A stretch of 64,000 bases of DNA, taken from the NCBI RefSeq assembly GCF_036116635.1, contig NZ_CP107995.1, forward strand, positions 5,580,001 through 5,644,000, in the 5' to 3' direction. The notes under the pieces are model-generated. The model had not been told where the DNA came from. It worked only from the letters and a program-made list of their open reading frames with translations, and made no database searches. Within the stretch, counting starts at the first letter, position 1, and every line of letters starts with the position of its first letter. This stretch comes from Amycolatopsis sp. NBC_00345 (GTDB lineage: Bacteria > Actinomycetota > Actinomycetes > Mycobacteriales > Pseudonocardiaceae). Shown here piece by piece: positions 57,457 to 64,000 of this stretch. The position numbers and the translations under genes are program-made.

Positions 57457-59109
57457 TCAGGCATCCCTCATCAGGCCCGCCGTGCCGAAGGCGCGGAAGC
57501 GCGCGCGGCGGTCCCGCACCAGCGTTTCGGTGTCCACAGCGGACAGTTCGGCCAGGCAGCCGCGGATCGCGGCGCCCAGTCCCTCGGCCACGCCCGCGCC
57601 CGATTCCGGCAGCACACCATCCACAACGGACAGCGCGAGCAGCTCCCTGGCGGTGATCCGCAGCGCCCGGGCCGCCTCGGCGGCCGAAGCCGCTGTGCCC
57701 CACAGGATCGACGAGCAGCCCTCGGGGCTGATCACCGAGTAGGTCGCGTGCTCCAGCATCAGCACCCGGTCGCCGACCGCCAGCGCCAGCGCCCCGCCGC
57801 TGCCGCCCTCGCCGGTCACCACGGTGACCACCGGGACCGGCAGCTCGAACATGGCCAGCACGTTCTCCGCGATCGCGATCGACTGCCCGTGCTCCTCGGC
57901 GTCGCGGCCGGGGTAGGCGCCCGGGGTGTCCACCAGGGTCACGATCGGGATGCCGAGCCGGCCGGCCAGCCGCATCACGCGCAGTGCCTTGCGGTAGCCC
58001 TCCGGGCGCGGCATGCCGAAGTTGCGGGCCAGCAACTCCTTGGTGTGGTGGCCTTTCTGGTGCCCGATGACCGCGATCGGCAAGCCGTCGAGCAGGCCGA
58101 AACCCGCGACGACCGCCGGGCAGTCGGCCTGGGCGCGGTCGCCGTGCAGCTCGACGAACCCGTCGAGCAGGGCGCCGATGCGGTCGAGCGCGGTCGGCCG
58201 GGCGGTGTCCCGGGCGGCGGCGACGGCGTCCCACGGGTCCAGGGCCGCCAGCGCCCCCGGATCGCGGACCAGCGAGTCGGCCACGGCTTCGGGCGCGGGG
58301 CCCGGACGGGTCGCGGCGAGCAGCTTGGCCAGCCAGCCGCGCAGGTCGTGGCGGTGCAGGACGGCGTCGACCTGGCCGTGGGCCAGCAGGAACGCCGCGG
58401 TCTGGAAGTCCGCCGGGAGCCGCTGGCCGATGGTCTGCTCGATCACCCGCGGCCCGGCGAAGCCCATCCGGGCACCGCGCTCGGCCACCACGACGTCGGT
58501 GTTGGTGGCGAACGAGGCGGCGACCCCGCCGTAAGTCGGGTCGGTCACCACGCTCACCGACAGCAGTCCCGCCGCGCGCAGCCCGGCCAGCGCCTGGCTG
58601 ACCTTGGCCATCTGCATCAGGGCGAGGATGCCCTCCTGCATGCGCGCCCCGCCGGACGCGGTGACCACCACGAACGCCCGGCGCTCGCGCAGCGCGACCT
58701 CGGCGGCCCGGGTGATCAGCTCACCGACGGCCGCGCCGAGGCTGCCGCCCATGAAGCGGAAGTCCATCACCGCCAGGCACACCGGCGTCCCGCCGATGGC
58801 CCCGGTGCCGCAGAGCACGGCGTCGTCCATCCCGGTCGACTTCCGCGCGGCGATGAGGCGCTCGCGGTAGGGCTTGGCGTCGGTGAAACCGAGCACGTCG
58901 CTCGCCAGTACCCGGCCGGGCAGCACGGTCAGGGCGCCGTCGTCGAGCAGCTGGCCGGCGCGTTCGGCGGCGGTGAGCCGCTGGTGGTGGTCGCAGTCCG
59001 GGCAGACGCCCAGGCCGCGGGCCAGTTTCTTGGCGTAGTGCAGGGTCGAGCAGCCCGCGCAGCGCAGCCACGTCCCGATGCTCTCCGCCTCCACACGAGC
59101 GATCGTCAC
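57457..59109 (-). CDS. accDA: Acetyl-CoA carboxylase carboxyltransferase, AccD-AccA fusion
   Basis: 550 residues, GTG start overlapping the cyclase stop (GTGA). N-terminal AccD half: zinc ribbon with C-x2-C pairs in RCAGCSTLHY and VCPDCDHH, then FRFMGGSLGAAVGE and GGARMQEG. C-terminal AccA half begins at about 300: IGHQKGHHTKELLARNFGMPRPEGYRKA, DTPGAYPGRDAEEHGQS, GEGGSGGALALAVGD. One-chain AccDA occurs in several polyketide clusters; unlike the usual actinobacterial AccA3/AccD types, this set is bacterial-ACC-like. Likely raises malonyl-CoA supply. Confidence 0.95.
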   Translation of the reverse strand: MTIARVEAESIGTWLRCAGCSTLHYAKKLARGLGVCPDCDHHQRLTAAERAGQLLDDGALTVLPGRVLASDVLGFTDAKPYRERLIAARKSTGMDDAVLCGTGAIGGTPVCLAVMDFRFMGGSLGAAVGELITRAAEVALRERRAFVVVTASGGARMQEGILALMQMAKVSQALAGLRAAGLLSVSVVTDPTYGGVAASFATNTDVVVAERGARMGFAGPRVIEQTIGQRLPADFQTAAFLLAHGQVDAVLHRHDLRGWLAKLLAATRPGPAPEAVADSLVRDPGALAALDPWDAVAAARDTARPTALDRIGALLDGFVELHGDRAQADCPAVVAGFGLLDGLPIAVIGHQKGHHTKELLARNFGMPRPEGYRKALRVMRLAGRLGIPIVTLVDTPGAYPGRDAEEHGQSIAIAENVLAMFELPVPVVTVVTGEGGSGGALALAVGDRVLMLEHATYSVISPEGCSSILWGTAASAAEAARALRITARELLALSVVDGVLPESGAGVAEGLGAAIRGCLAELSAVDTETLVRDRRARFRAFGTAGLMRDA

Positions 59110-59429
59110 GACTGGTCCTCCCAGTGGTAGAAGCGCTGCGCCTGCGCGTCGCGGGGGGAGCGCCAGGTGGACAGGTACGGGGTGATGAAGGGGCGCAGCC
59201 GCTCGCTCACCCGGGCGAACTCCGGGTGCGCGCGGGCGTTCTCCACGGCCTGGGCGCCGAGCTCGTCGGTCTCCAGCAGGTGCACGTAGAGGTCCCCCAG
59301 CCGGTAGAGCGACCGATGCCGCACCCCGGCGACCCTCGGCAGGTCGGTCTGGTCGGACTCGGCGAAGATCCGGGCCACCTCGTGCTCGGCGTCCGGCACG
59401 ATCTTGGCGAGAATCAGCGACCGGTTCAT
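59106..59429 (-). CDS. TcmI-type polyketide cyclase
   Basis: 107 residues from ATG 59429 (GGGGAGGG upstream). A ferredoxin-like dimeric cyclase: SLILAKIVPDAEHEVARIFAESD, GVRHRSLYRLGDLYVHLLE, HPEFARVSERLRPFITPYLSTW. TcmI closes the last ring of tetracenomycin F2; homologues are common in whiE and pentangular clusters. First gene of the type II operon that extends to 49891. Confidence 0.93.
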   Translation of the reverse strand: MNRSLILAKIVPDAEHEVARIFAESDQTDLPRVAGVRHRSLYRLGDLYVHLLETDELGAQAVENARAHPEFARVSERLRPFITPYLSTWRSPRDAQAQRFYHWEDQS

Positions 59430-59617
59430 AGCGGCCCTCCCCGTTCTGTCGATTGCGGATTCGTTGCGCGGGAACCGATCCGGGGCGTACTCCACAACGG
59501 ACCGAGGTTCCTGTGAAAACTCTCAGGCATGAGTCCACCCCGGCGCCGTCCCACCGTCGTGAGCACGTCGTCCTCCGCGCGATGGGATGATTGACCGCGC
59601 CGGACGTGCCCATCTCT

Positions 59618-59630
59618 TTCACCGGGTGAA
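59618..59630. promoter_or_regulatory. Palindrome in the divergent promoter region of the type II operon
   Basis: TTCACCGGGTGAA has perfect 6-base arms around G; a further GGGTGAAGG at 59641 repeats half of it. It lies in the 292 bases between the cyclase start (59429) and the Ddn-like gene. TAGACT at 59661-59666 is a possible -10 for the latter. A regulator site is likely but the protein is unknown. Confidence 0.45.
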
Positions 59631-59721
59631 GGAAACGCCCGGGTGAAGGGGCCGCGACCCTAGACTCGGGGGACAATGCGTGTTCGACAGCGCCCGCTTT
59701 CAACCGAGGAAGGGAAACCCC

Positions 59722-60198
59722 GTGAGCGGAACCGCCCACCTGTCACCGGAAGGGAAGCGCGGCAAGCAGCTCGGCGCTTTCGACCGGCTGCTGGCCAAGT
59801 TCTTCACCGGTACCCACCGGAACGTGCTCAAGCTGACCGGCAGCCGCGTCATGGCCAAGATGGGCGGCAACGAGATCGGCATCCTGACCACCACCGGCCG
59901 CAAGACGGGCCGGCTCCGCAGCCACCCGGTGATCACCATCCCGGACGGCGAGGACCGCCTGATCGTCGCCACCAACGCCGGCGCCGCCAACCACCCGTAC
60001 TGGGTCCGCAACGTACTGGCGAACCCCGAAGTGGAGCTGGAACTGAAGGGCGAGACCCGGAAGATGCGGGCGAAGGTGCTGGAGGAGGCGGAGAAGCAGG
60101 AGCTGTGGCCGAAGCTGGTCAAGGCTTACAAGATGTACGACACCATGCAGAACAAGACCGACCGCGAGATTCCGGTGGTACGCCTGATCCCGGTGTGA
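59722..60198 (+). CDS. Deazaflavin-dependent nitroreductase family protein (Ddn-like)
   Basis: 158 residues from GTG 59722 (GAGGAAGGGAAACCCC upstream); an ATG at 59680 is possible. GILTTTGRKTGRLRSHPVITI is the F420-binding start of Ddn/FDOR-B proteins, then RLIVATNAGAANHPYWVRNVLANP, another hallmark. These reduce quinones, nitroimidazoles or enones with F420H2. It is divergent from the polyketide operon and could act on polyketide quinones or be a stress enzyme. Confidence 0.88.
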   Translation: MSGTAHLSPEGKRGKQLGAFDRLLAKFFTGTHRNVLKLTGSRVMAKMGGNEIGILTTTGRKTGRLRSHPVITIPDGEDRLIVATNAGAANHPYWVRNVLANPEVELELKGETRKMRAKVLEEAEKQELWPKLVKAYKMYDTMQNKTDREIPVVRLIPV

Positions 60199-60348
60199 CC
60201 CGGGCCGGCCTCACCCCACCACGGCCGGGAGGACAACCCCGGATCCGGCAGGAAAGCCGGAACCCGGCAGGAAACCCGCTTTCGCCCCACTGAGCCGCAG
60301 ATCCGCCGCGGTGGCCGCCCACCCGGCCGCCGGCGCGACAATGCCGGC

Positions 60349-60404
60349 GCTCGGTGGGGCGGTTCGGCTTTGATCCCAGCCGAAACAACTCCGCCCCACC
60401 GAGC
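60349..60404. terminator. Bipartite hairpin between converging genes
   Basis: Outer arms GCTCGGTGGGGCGG and CCGCCCCACCGAGC are perfect over 14 bases, with an inner hairpin TTCGGCT/AGCCGAA of 7 bases. It lies between the Ddn-like gene (stop 60198) and the response regulator (stop 60476), so it can terminate both. Confidence 0.75.
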
Positions 60405-60475
60405 ACCGGACAGAATCAGACGGTCCGTGTCACGCTCAGCGTTCCCCAGCAGACGCGCGAAGCGCGGGTAAGCGG

Positions 60476-61111
60476 TCAGCTGCCCAGGCCGGCCCGCCGG
60501 GCTTCCACCGCCGCCTCGGTCCGGTCGAACAGCCGCAGCTTCGCGAAGATCCGGGACAGGTAGTTGCGCACCGTCTTCACCGACAGGCCCAATTCCCTTG
60601 CTATGACGGCATTCCCGCGTCCGTCCGCCACCAGTTCCAGCACCGCCCGCTCCCGGTCGGTCAGCTCCGGGAACGGCTTGCCCTCCGCCGCGGGCTTCGT
60701 CAGGTGCTCCACGACCCAGGACGAGACCAGGGGGTCGAACAGGATGCTGCCCGAGCAGACCGTGTCGATGGCGCGGCTCACGTCCGCCGAGGCCGCCCCC
60801 TTCAGCAGGTAGCCGCGGGCGCCGGCTCGCATCGCCGCCAGGAAGGTGTCGCGGTCCTCCAGCATGGTCACGATGATCACCGACGTCTCCGGCCATTTCC
60901 CGGCGATCGTCCTGGTGGCCTCGATCCCGCTGATCCTGGGCAGGTTCACGTCCATCAGCACCACCCGCGGCCGCAGCTGGGCGGTGAGGCTGAGCGCCTC
61001 GGTGCCGGTGTGGGCCTCGCCGACCACCCGGACCCGGCTCAGGCCGTTGAGCAGCAGGCTCAGGCCGGAGCGGTAGACCGGGTGGTCGTCGGCGATCAGG
61101 ACGTCGATCAT
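60476..61111 (-). CDS. NarL/FixJ-family response regulator
   Basis: 211 residues, ATG overlapping the kinase stop (ATGA). Receiver with Asp54 (VVLMDVNLP), Lys in YLLKGAASADV, and a LuxR-type HTH (LTDRERAVLELVADGRGNAVIA, then LSVKTVRNYLSRIFAKL). Partner of the kinase upstream. Both lie next to the polyketide operon and may regulate it. Confidence 0.94.
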   Translation of the reverse strand: MIDVLIADDHPVYRSGLSLLLNGLSRVRVVGEAHTGTEALSLTAQLRPRVVLMDVNLPRISGIEATRTIAGKWPETSVIIVTMLEDRDTFLAAMRAGARGYLLKGAASADVSRAIDTVCSGSILFDPLVSSWVVEHLTKPAAEGKPFPELTDRERAVLELVADGRGNAVIARELGLSVKTVRNYLSRIFAKLRLFDRTEAAVEARRAGLGS

Positions 61112-62079
61112 GCGCGCCTCTCGGGGGTTAGGTGCCGCAGCGGCAGCACGGCCAGCACGGTCAGCCCGCTGGGCTGCCGGGGTTCGAAGCGGCACCAGCC
61201 GCCGTGCTCGCGGGCCCGGGCGGCGATGTTGCCCAGGCCCGAACCGCCCCGCCGCGGCATCGGGATGCCGACGCCGTCGTCCTCCACGACCACCCGGATG
61301 CCGCCGTCCTCGAGGGTCATCGACACCGAGCAGGTGGCCGCGCGGGAGTGCTTGAGGACGTTGGTGACGGCCTCGCGCAGGATCCAGTAGGCGGCGGACG
61401 CGGCCTCGCGGGGAGCCTGGTCGACCTCGCGGTCCAGCCGGAGGTCGATCCGGAGGCGATCACCGACGGCCCGGTTCATCCGCTGGATCATCGTGCTCAC
61501 CGCGGTGGCGATGCTGCCGCCGCAGGGCTGCTGCGGCGGGGCCTCGTCCCGGGTCGAAGCGAACTTGCGCACCTGCGCGACCAGGGCCCTGGCCTCGGAG
61601 CGGACGTCGTCGAGCACCTCCGTGGCCTCCTCCGGGTCGGCGGCCAGCAGCTGGGCCACCACCTCGAGCTGCATGGCCATGCCGACCAACGACGACCCGA
61701 CCTGGTCGTGCAGGTCGCGGCGCAGCCGGACCAGGGTGCTGTGATGCGCACAGCGCGCGTCGGCGCACGGCGCGCCGGGTGCCCCTGGCCCGCGCGGCCG
61801 CTGGGCCGCGGCGACCGGCCGGCCGATGGGCGCCCCCGTGCGCAGCAATCGGTCGAACGGTGCCGCCGGCTCGGCCGCGGCACCGGGCACCGCCACCGCG
61901 GCCCCGGGCACCGGCACCGCAGCCTCGGGCACCGGCACCGGCACTGCGGGCAGCCTGATCCAGGCCGGCTCCGCGGCGCGGTACCAGGCCCGGGGCGCCG
62001 GCGCGCGAATCAGTGGACCCGGATCGGTGATCCGGCCCAGTGCCAGCGCGAACAAAACTAGTCGATCAACCAATCCCAT
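61108..62079 (-). CDS. Soluble sensor histidine kinase (HisKA_3 type)
   Basis: 323 residues. No clear membrane helix apart from a short hydrophobic start (VLFALALG), so it is probably cytoplasmic. Residues about 44-72 are Pro/Val/Ala repeats (PVPVPEAAVPVPGA and similar). A CADARCAHH cluster at 105-113 could bind a metal. The phospho-acceptor is His124 in RRDLHDQVGSSL. HATPase motifs are EAVTNVLKHSRA (N box) and DDGVGIPMP, SGLGNIAARA (G boxes). Cognate pair with the overlapping regulator. Confidence 0.88.
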   Translation of the reverse strand: MGLVDRLVLFALALGRITDPGPLIRAPAPRAWYRAAEPAWIRLPAVPVPVPEAAVPVPGAAVAVPGAAAEPAAPFDRLLRTGAPIGRPVAAAQRPRGPGAPGAPCADARCAHHSTLVRLRRDLHDQVGSSLVGMAMQLEVVAQLLAADPEEATEVLDDVRSEARALVAQVRKFASTRDEAPPQQPCGGSIATAVSTMIQRMNRAVGDRLRIDLRLDREVDQAPREAASAAYWILREAVTNVLKHSRAATCSVSMTLEDGGIRVVVEDDGVGIPMPRRGGSGLGNIAARAREHGGWCRFEPRQPSGLTVLAVLPLRHLTPERRA

Positions 62080-62664
62080 GAGGCGAAGCCTCCCCCAGTA
62101 CCTGTGGCTTAACCGCAGGTCACCCTACTCCATCACACTCGGCGAGCAAGGTGATAAATAGCAGCGGACGAGTTCCGAGACAACCATGTCTCGCAAAGAT
62201 CCGTCCAATTTCTTTCACGAATCTTGCCGAACGCTCGACAGCGGGCCGGAGCCGGGTAGTACGTCCCACTCAGGGCAGGAAATCGCCCTGCCAAACCAGG
62301 GACCCGGTCCCGGGACCAGCAGGGACCGGCTTTTCCGGGCACCCGGAGTGACCTGGGGACCCCCATCGGCGCGCATCCGGGTTTTCCTGCACGAATAGCG
62401 GATTCGGTAAGCCAGAAAACGGACATCGGTCAGAGGCCTCCCTTACTTTCCGCAACCATATTTGACCCGGTCGGAGCAATCACGGGGCAGTTGCCGTCGC
62501 AGCAGGCCGCGGATACATTCGAGCACCTACCCACCGCTGGGGTTGCCAATACCCGCGGATTTATCTCAGCCGCCCGAAATTCAGGCGAATAGTCATGCGG
62601 CGGTACCGGCGTGTACCGCCAGGCGGCCGATCACCCGACCGGAGCAGTGTCGAAGGGTCTTGCC
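62080..62664. other. 585-base divergent intergenic region
   Basis: No coding frame with protein-like features is seen despite several open stretches. It is AT-richer than the rest of the window. It holds GAGACAACCATGTCTC at 62178-62193 (6-base arms GAGACA/TGTCTC) and GC-rich repeats of the kind GGACCCGG/GGTCCCGGGACC at about 62300. It must hold the promoters of the kinase and of the E1 operon; the palindrome may bind the NarL-type regulator. Confidence 0.55.
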
Positions 62665-63642
62665 ATGCCGGAGCGCGATTCCACCTCTACCCCGATTTCG
62701 ATGTACCGGACCATGCGCACCATCCGCGCGTTCGAAGAGCGGCTGCACGCGGAGTTCGCCGATGGCGCGATCCCCGGCGCGGTCCACCTGTACGCCGGCC
62801 AGGAGGCGATCGCCGCCGGGGTCTGCTCGGTCCTCGGCGCCGAGGACTACGTGGCCAGCACGCACCGCGGCCACGGGCACGCCATCGCCAAGGGCTGCGA
62901 CGTCACCGCGATGATGCTGGAGATCTACGGCAAGGCGGGCGGTGTCTGCGGCGGCAAGGGCGGCTCGATGCACATCGCCGACTTCGGCCGCGGCATGCTC
63001 GGCGCCAACGGCGTCGCGGCGGGCGGCGTGCCGCTGAGCGCGGGGGCCGCGCTGTCGGCCAAGGTGCGCGGGACCGACCAGGTCAGCGTCGCCTTCGTCG
63101 GCGACGGCGGCGCGAACCAGGGCGCCTTCGCCGAGACCCTGGTGCTGGCCAGGGTGTGGAACCTCCCGGTGGTGTTCGTGGTCGAGGACAACGGTTACGC
63201 GCAGGCCACCGGGACCCGCTTCCACCTCGACAGCCGGGACGTCGCCCCGCGCGCGGAGGCCGTGGGCATCCCGGCCACCGTGGTCGACGGCTACGACGTG
63301 CGCGCGGTCCGGGCCGCCGCCGCCGAGGCGGTCGAGCGCGCCCGCGCCGGCGGCGGACCGTCCCTTGTGGACTGCAAGGCCTTCCGGTTCTTCGGCCACA
63401 TGGAGGGCTGGGACCAGCAGGGCTACCGCGGCGCGGGCGAGGTCGAACAGCTGCGCGCCACCCACGACTGCCTCGTGCTGCACCGCGACCACCTGCTGGC
63501 CGAGAGCGAGGCGACCGAGGCCGAGCTGACCGCGGTCGACACCGAGGTGGCCGCGCTCATCGACACCGCTGTCGCCGCGGCGGTCGCCGCGCCCGAACCC
63601 GACCTGAGCGAGCTGCTCACCGACGTCTACGCACCGGTCTGA
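62665..63642 (+). CDS. Pyruvate dehydrogenase-type E1 component, alpha subunit
   Basis: 325 residues from ATG 62665 (GAAGGG upstream). TPP-binding motif GDGGANQGAF followed by VFVVEDNGYAQ (GDG-x26-NN family motif). GGVCGGKGGSMHIAD is the phosphorylation-loop/pyruvate-site block shared by PDH and acetoin dehydrogenases. Length is typical. E1 beta starts 24 bases downstream. In antibiotic clusters such pairs also transfer two-carbon units to sugars or carriers (avilamycin AviB1/B2, quinocarcin-type pathways). Confidence 0.93.
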   Translation: MPERDSTSTPISMYRTMRTIRAFEERLHAEFADGAIPGAVHLYAGQEAIAAGVCSVLGAEDYVASTHRGHGHAIAKGCDVTAMMLEIYGKAGGVCGGKGGSMHIADFGRGMLGANGVAAGGVPLSAGAALSAKVRGTDQVSVAFVGDGGANQGAFAETLVLARVWNLPVVFVVEDNGYAQATGTRFHLDSRDVAPRAEAVGIPATVVDGYDVRAVRAAAAEAVERARAGGGPSLVDCKAFRFFGHMEGWDQQGYRGAGEVEQLRATHDCLVLHRDHLLAESEATEAELTAVDTEVAALIDTAVAAAVAAPEPDLSELLTDVYAPV

Positions 63643-63666
63643 GGACCGGGAGAGGAGTCAGTTGCG

Positions 63667-64000
63667 ATGACCCGAGTCCTGTCCTACCTACAGGCCGTCG
63701 GCGAGGCGCTGGACCAGCAGATGGGCCTCGACCCGACCGTGGTGGTCTTCGGCGAGGACAACATCGGCGGCACCGGCTGCGACGGCACGCTCGGCCACGC
63801 CTGGGGACCCACCCAGGGCCTGCACGAGCGTTACCCCGACCGGGTGTTCGACGCCCCGATCACCGAGGCGGCCTTCGTCGGCGCCGCGGTGGGCGCGGCG
63901 GCGACCGGCCTGCGACCGGTGGCCGACCTGCTGTTCATCGACTTCGCCGGCGTCGCCTTCGACCAGATCCTCAACCAGGCGGCCAAACTGCGCTACATGG
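63667..64000 (+). CDS. Pyruvate dehydrogenase-type E1 component, beta subunit (cut by window edge)
   Basis: The first 111 residues are present: MTRVLSYLQAVGEALDQQM, FGEDNIGGTGCDG, RVFDAPITEAAFVGAAVGAA and ADLLFIDFAGVAFDQILNQAAK, the conserved N-terminal half of E1 beta with the TPP-activating Glu. ATG 63667 is chosen because AGGAG (63653-63657) precedes it. The gene continues beyond the window. It forms an alpha2-beta2 enzyme with the preceding subunit. Confidence 0.93.
   Translation, partial: MTRVLSYLQAVGEALDQQMGLDPTVVVFGEDNIGGTGCDGTLGHAWGPTQGLHERYPDRVFDAPITEAAFVGAAVGAAATGLRPVADLLFIDFAGVAFDQILNQAAKLRYM

Noticed and set aside
55313..58234. A 973-codon frame overlapping AccC, BCCP and AccDA
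   Set aside because: Only its last 86 codons (the ACP) are real; the upstream part is an out-of-frame reading of the carboxylase genes.
47906..59429. Spore pigment (whiE-type) cluster
   Set aside because: Cupin, KSalpha, CLF, ACP, cyclase and TcmI-type genes fit such a cluster, but the dedicated carboxylase, the 6-MSA-type PKS with AMP ligase, exporters and LAL regulator point to a secreted product. Not fully excluded.
27591..59500. Chromosomal origin with DnaA boxes (GTCCACA elements)
   Set aside because: The motifs are spread over 32 kb inside coding sequences, with no dnaA, dnaN or AT-rich unwinding region.
62462..62914. Small plus-strand gene upstream of and overlapping E1 alpha
   Set aside because: Out of frame with E1 alpha, Ser/Arg/Pro-rich composition and no ribosome site; the E1 alpha start at 62665 lies inside it.

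Overview
The window is high-GC actinobacterial DNA: GTG starts are common, ATGA/GTGA stop-start overlaps are frequent, and there are LAL and TetR regulators, mycothiol- and F420-type enzymes, and several leaderless-looking promoters. Gene content and style suggest a filamentous actinomycete, perhaps Pseudonocardiaceae such as Amycolatopsis (inference; there is no rRNA or other marker in the window). No tRNA, rRNA, CRISPR array, transposase or phage gene was recognised.

Region 1 (1-12.3 kb) is an accessory metabolic region with clear decay. It holds a LysR regulator cut by the left edge, a frameshifted F420-reductase-like gene with an intact paralogue, two SDRs, an epimerase, and scars of a luciferase-like gene, a cupin and a zinc alcohol dehydrogenase. 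A likely small catabolic regulon follows: HD-domain protein, FAH-family hydrolase and SDR facing two tandem tetR genes, then a class A flavin monooxygenase, an amidohydrolase and a VOC-ABM fusion. A GGAACG/CGTTTCC motif recurs at these promoters. Region 2 (12.3-21.1 kb) is general cell physiology: two-component system, serine hydrolase, secreted lysozyme-like protein, lipoprotein, and a TetR-controlled quinone-oxidoreductase-like gene with two palindromic operators.

Region 3 (21.2-30.3 kb, all minus strand) is a compact operon: a winged-helix regulator, a mycothiol-conjugate-amidase-like PIG-L protein, two ATP-grasp ligases plus a half-length ATP-grasp relative, a cysteine-synthase-like PLP enzyme, an HpcH/HpaI aldolase, a TauD-type dioxygenase and an MFS exporter. 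It looks like a route to a small amino-acid-derived product or moiety, and I cannot match it to a known pathway. A MarR gene, a 14-TM exporter and a LAL regulator lie between it and region 4.

Region 4 (35.4-59.4 kb) is an aromatic polyketide cluster. One operon carries a 6-MSA-synthase-type iterative type I PKS (KS-AT-DH/TH-KR-ACP), an aryl-AMP ligase, an exporter, an RCC1 propeller protein and an erythromycin-esterase-fold protein without its catalytic residues. A second operon has a TcmI-type cyclase, a complete acetyl-CoA carboxylase (AccDA fusion, BCCP, AccC), ACP, a TcmN/WhiE-type aromatase/cyclase, a cupin cyclase, KSalpha, CLF (with Ser in place of the usual Gln), an ABM monooxygenase, a DUF1772 anthrone-oxygenase-like protein, an NAD(P)H reductase and a membrane protein. 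Between them sit a GNAT protein, a cupin, a SnoaL-like protein, a 6PGDH-family dehydrogenase and a serine acetyltransferase. No ketoreductase accompanies the type II core, so an unreduced aromatic scaffold carrying a 6-methylsalicylate-like acyl group is the simplest reading.

Region 5 (59.7-64 kb) has a Ddn-like deazaflavin protein, a cytosolic NarL-type two-component pair, and the E1 alpha and beta genes of a pyruvate-dehydrogenase-type enzyme running off the right edge. E1 pairs of this kind serve two-carbon branching of sugars in some antibiotic clusters. The serine acetyltransferase, CysK-like and Mca-like genes hint that regions 3 and 4 may belong to one biosynthetic locus, but this is inference.
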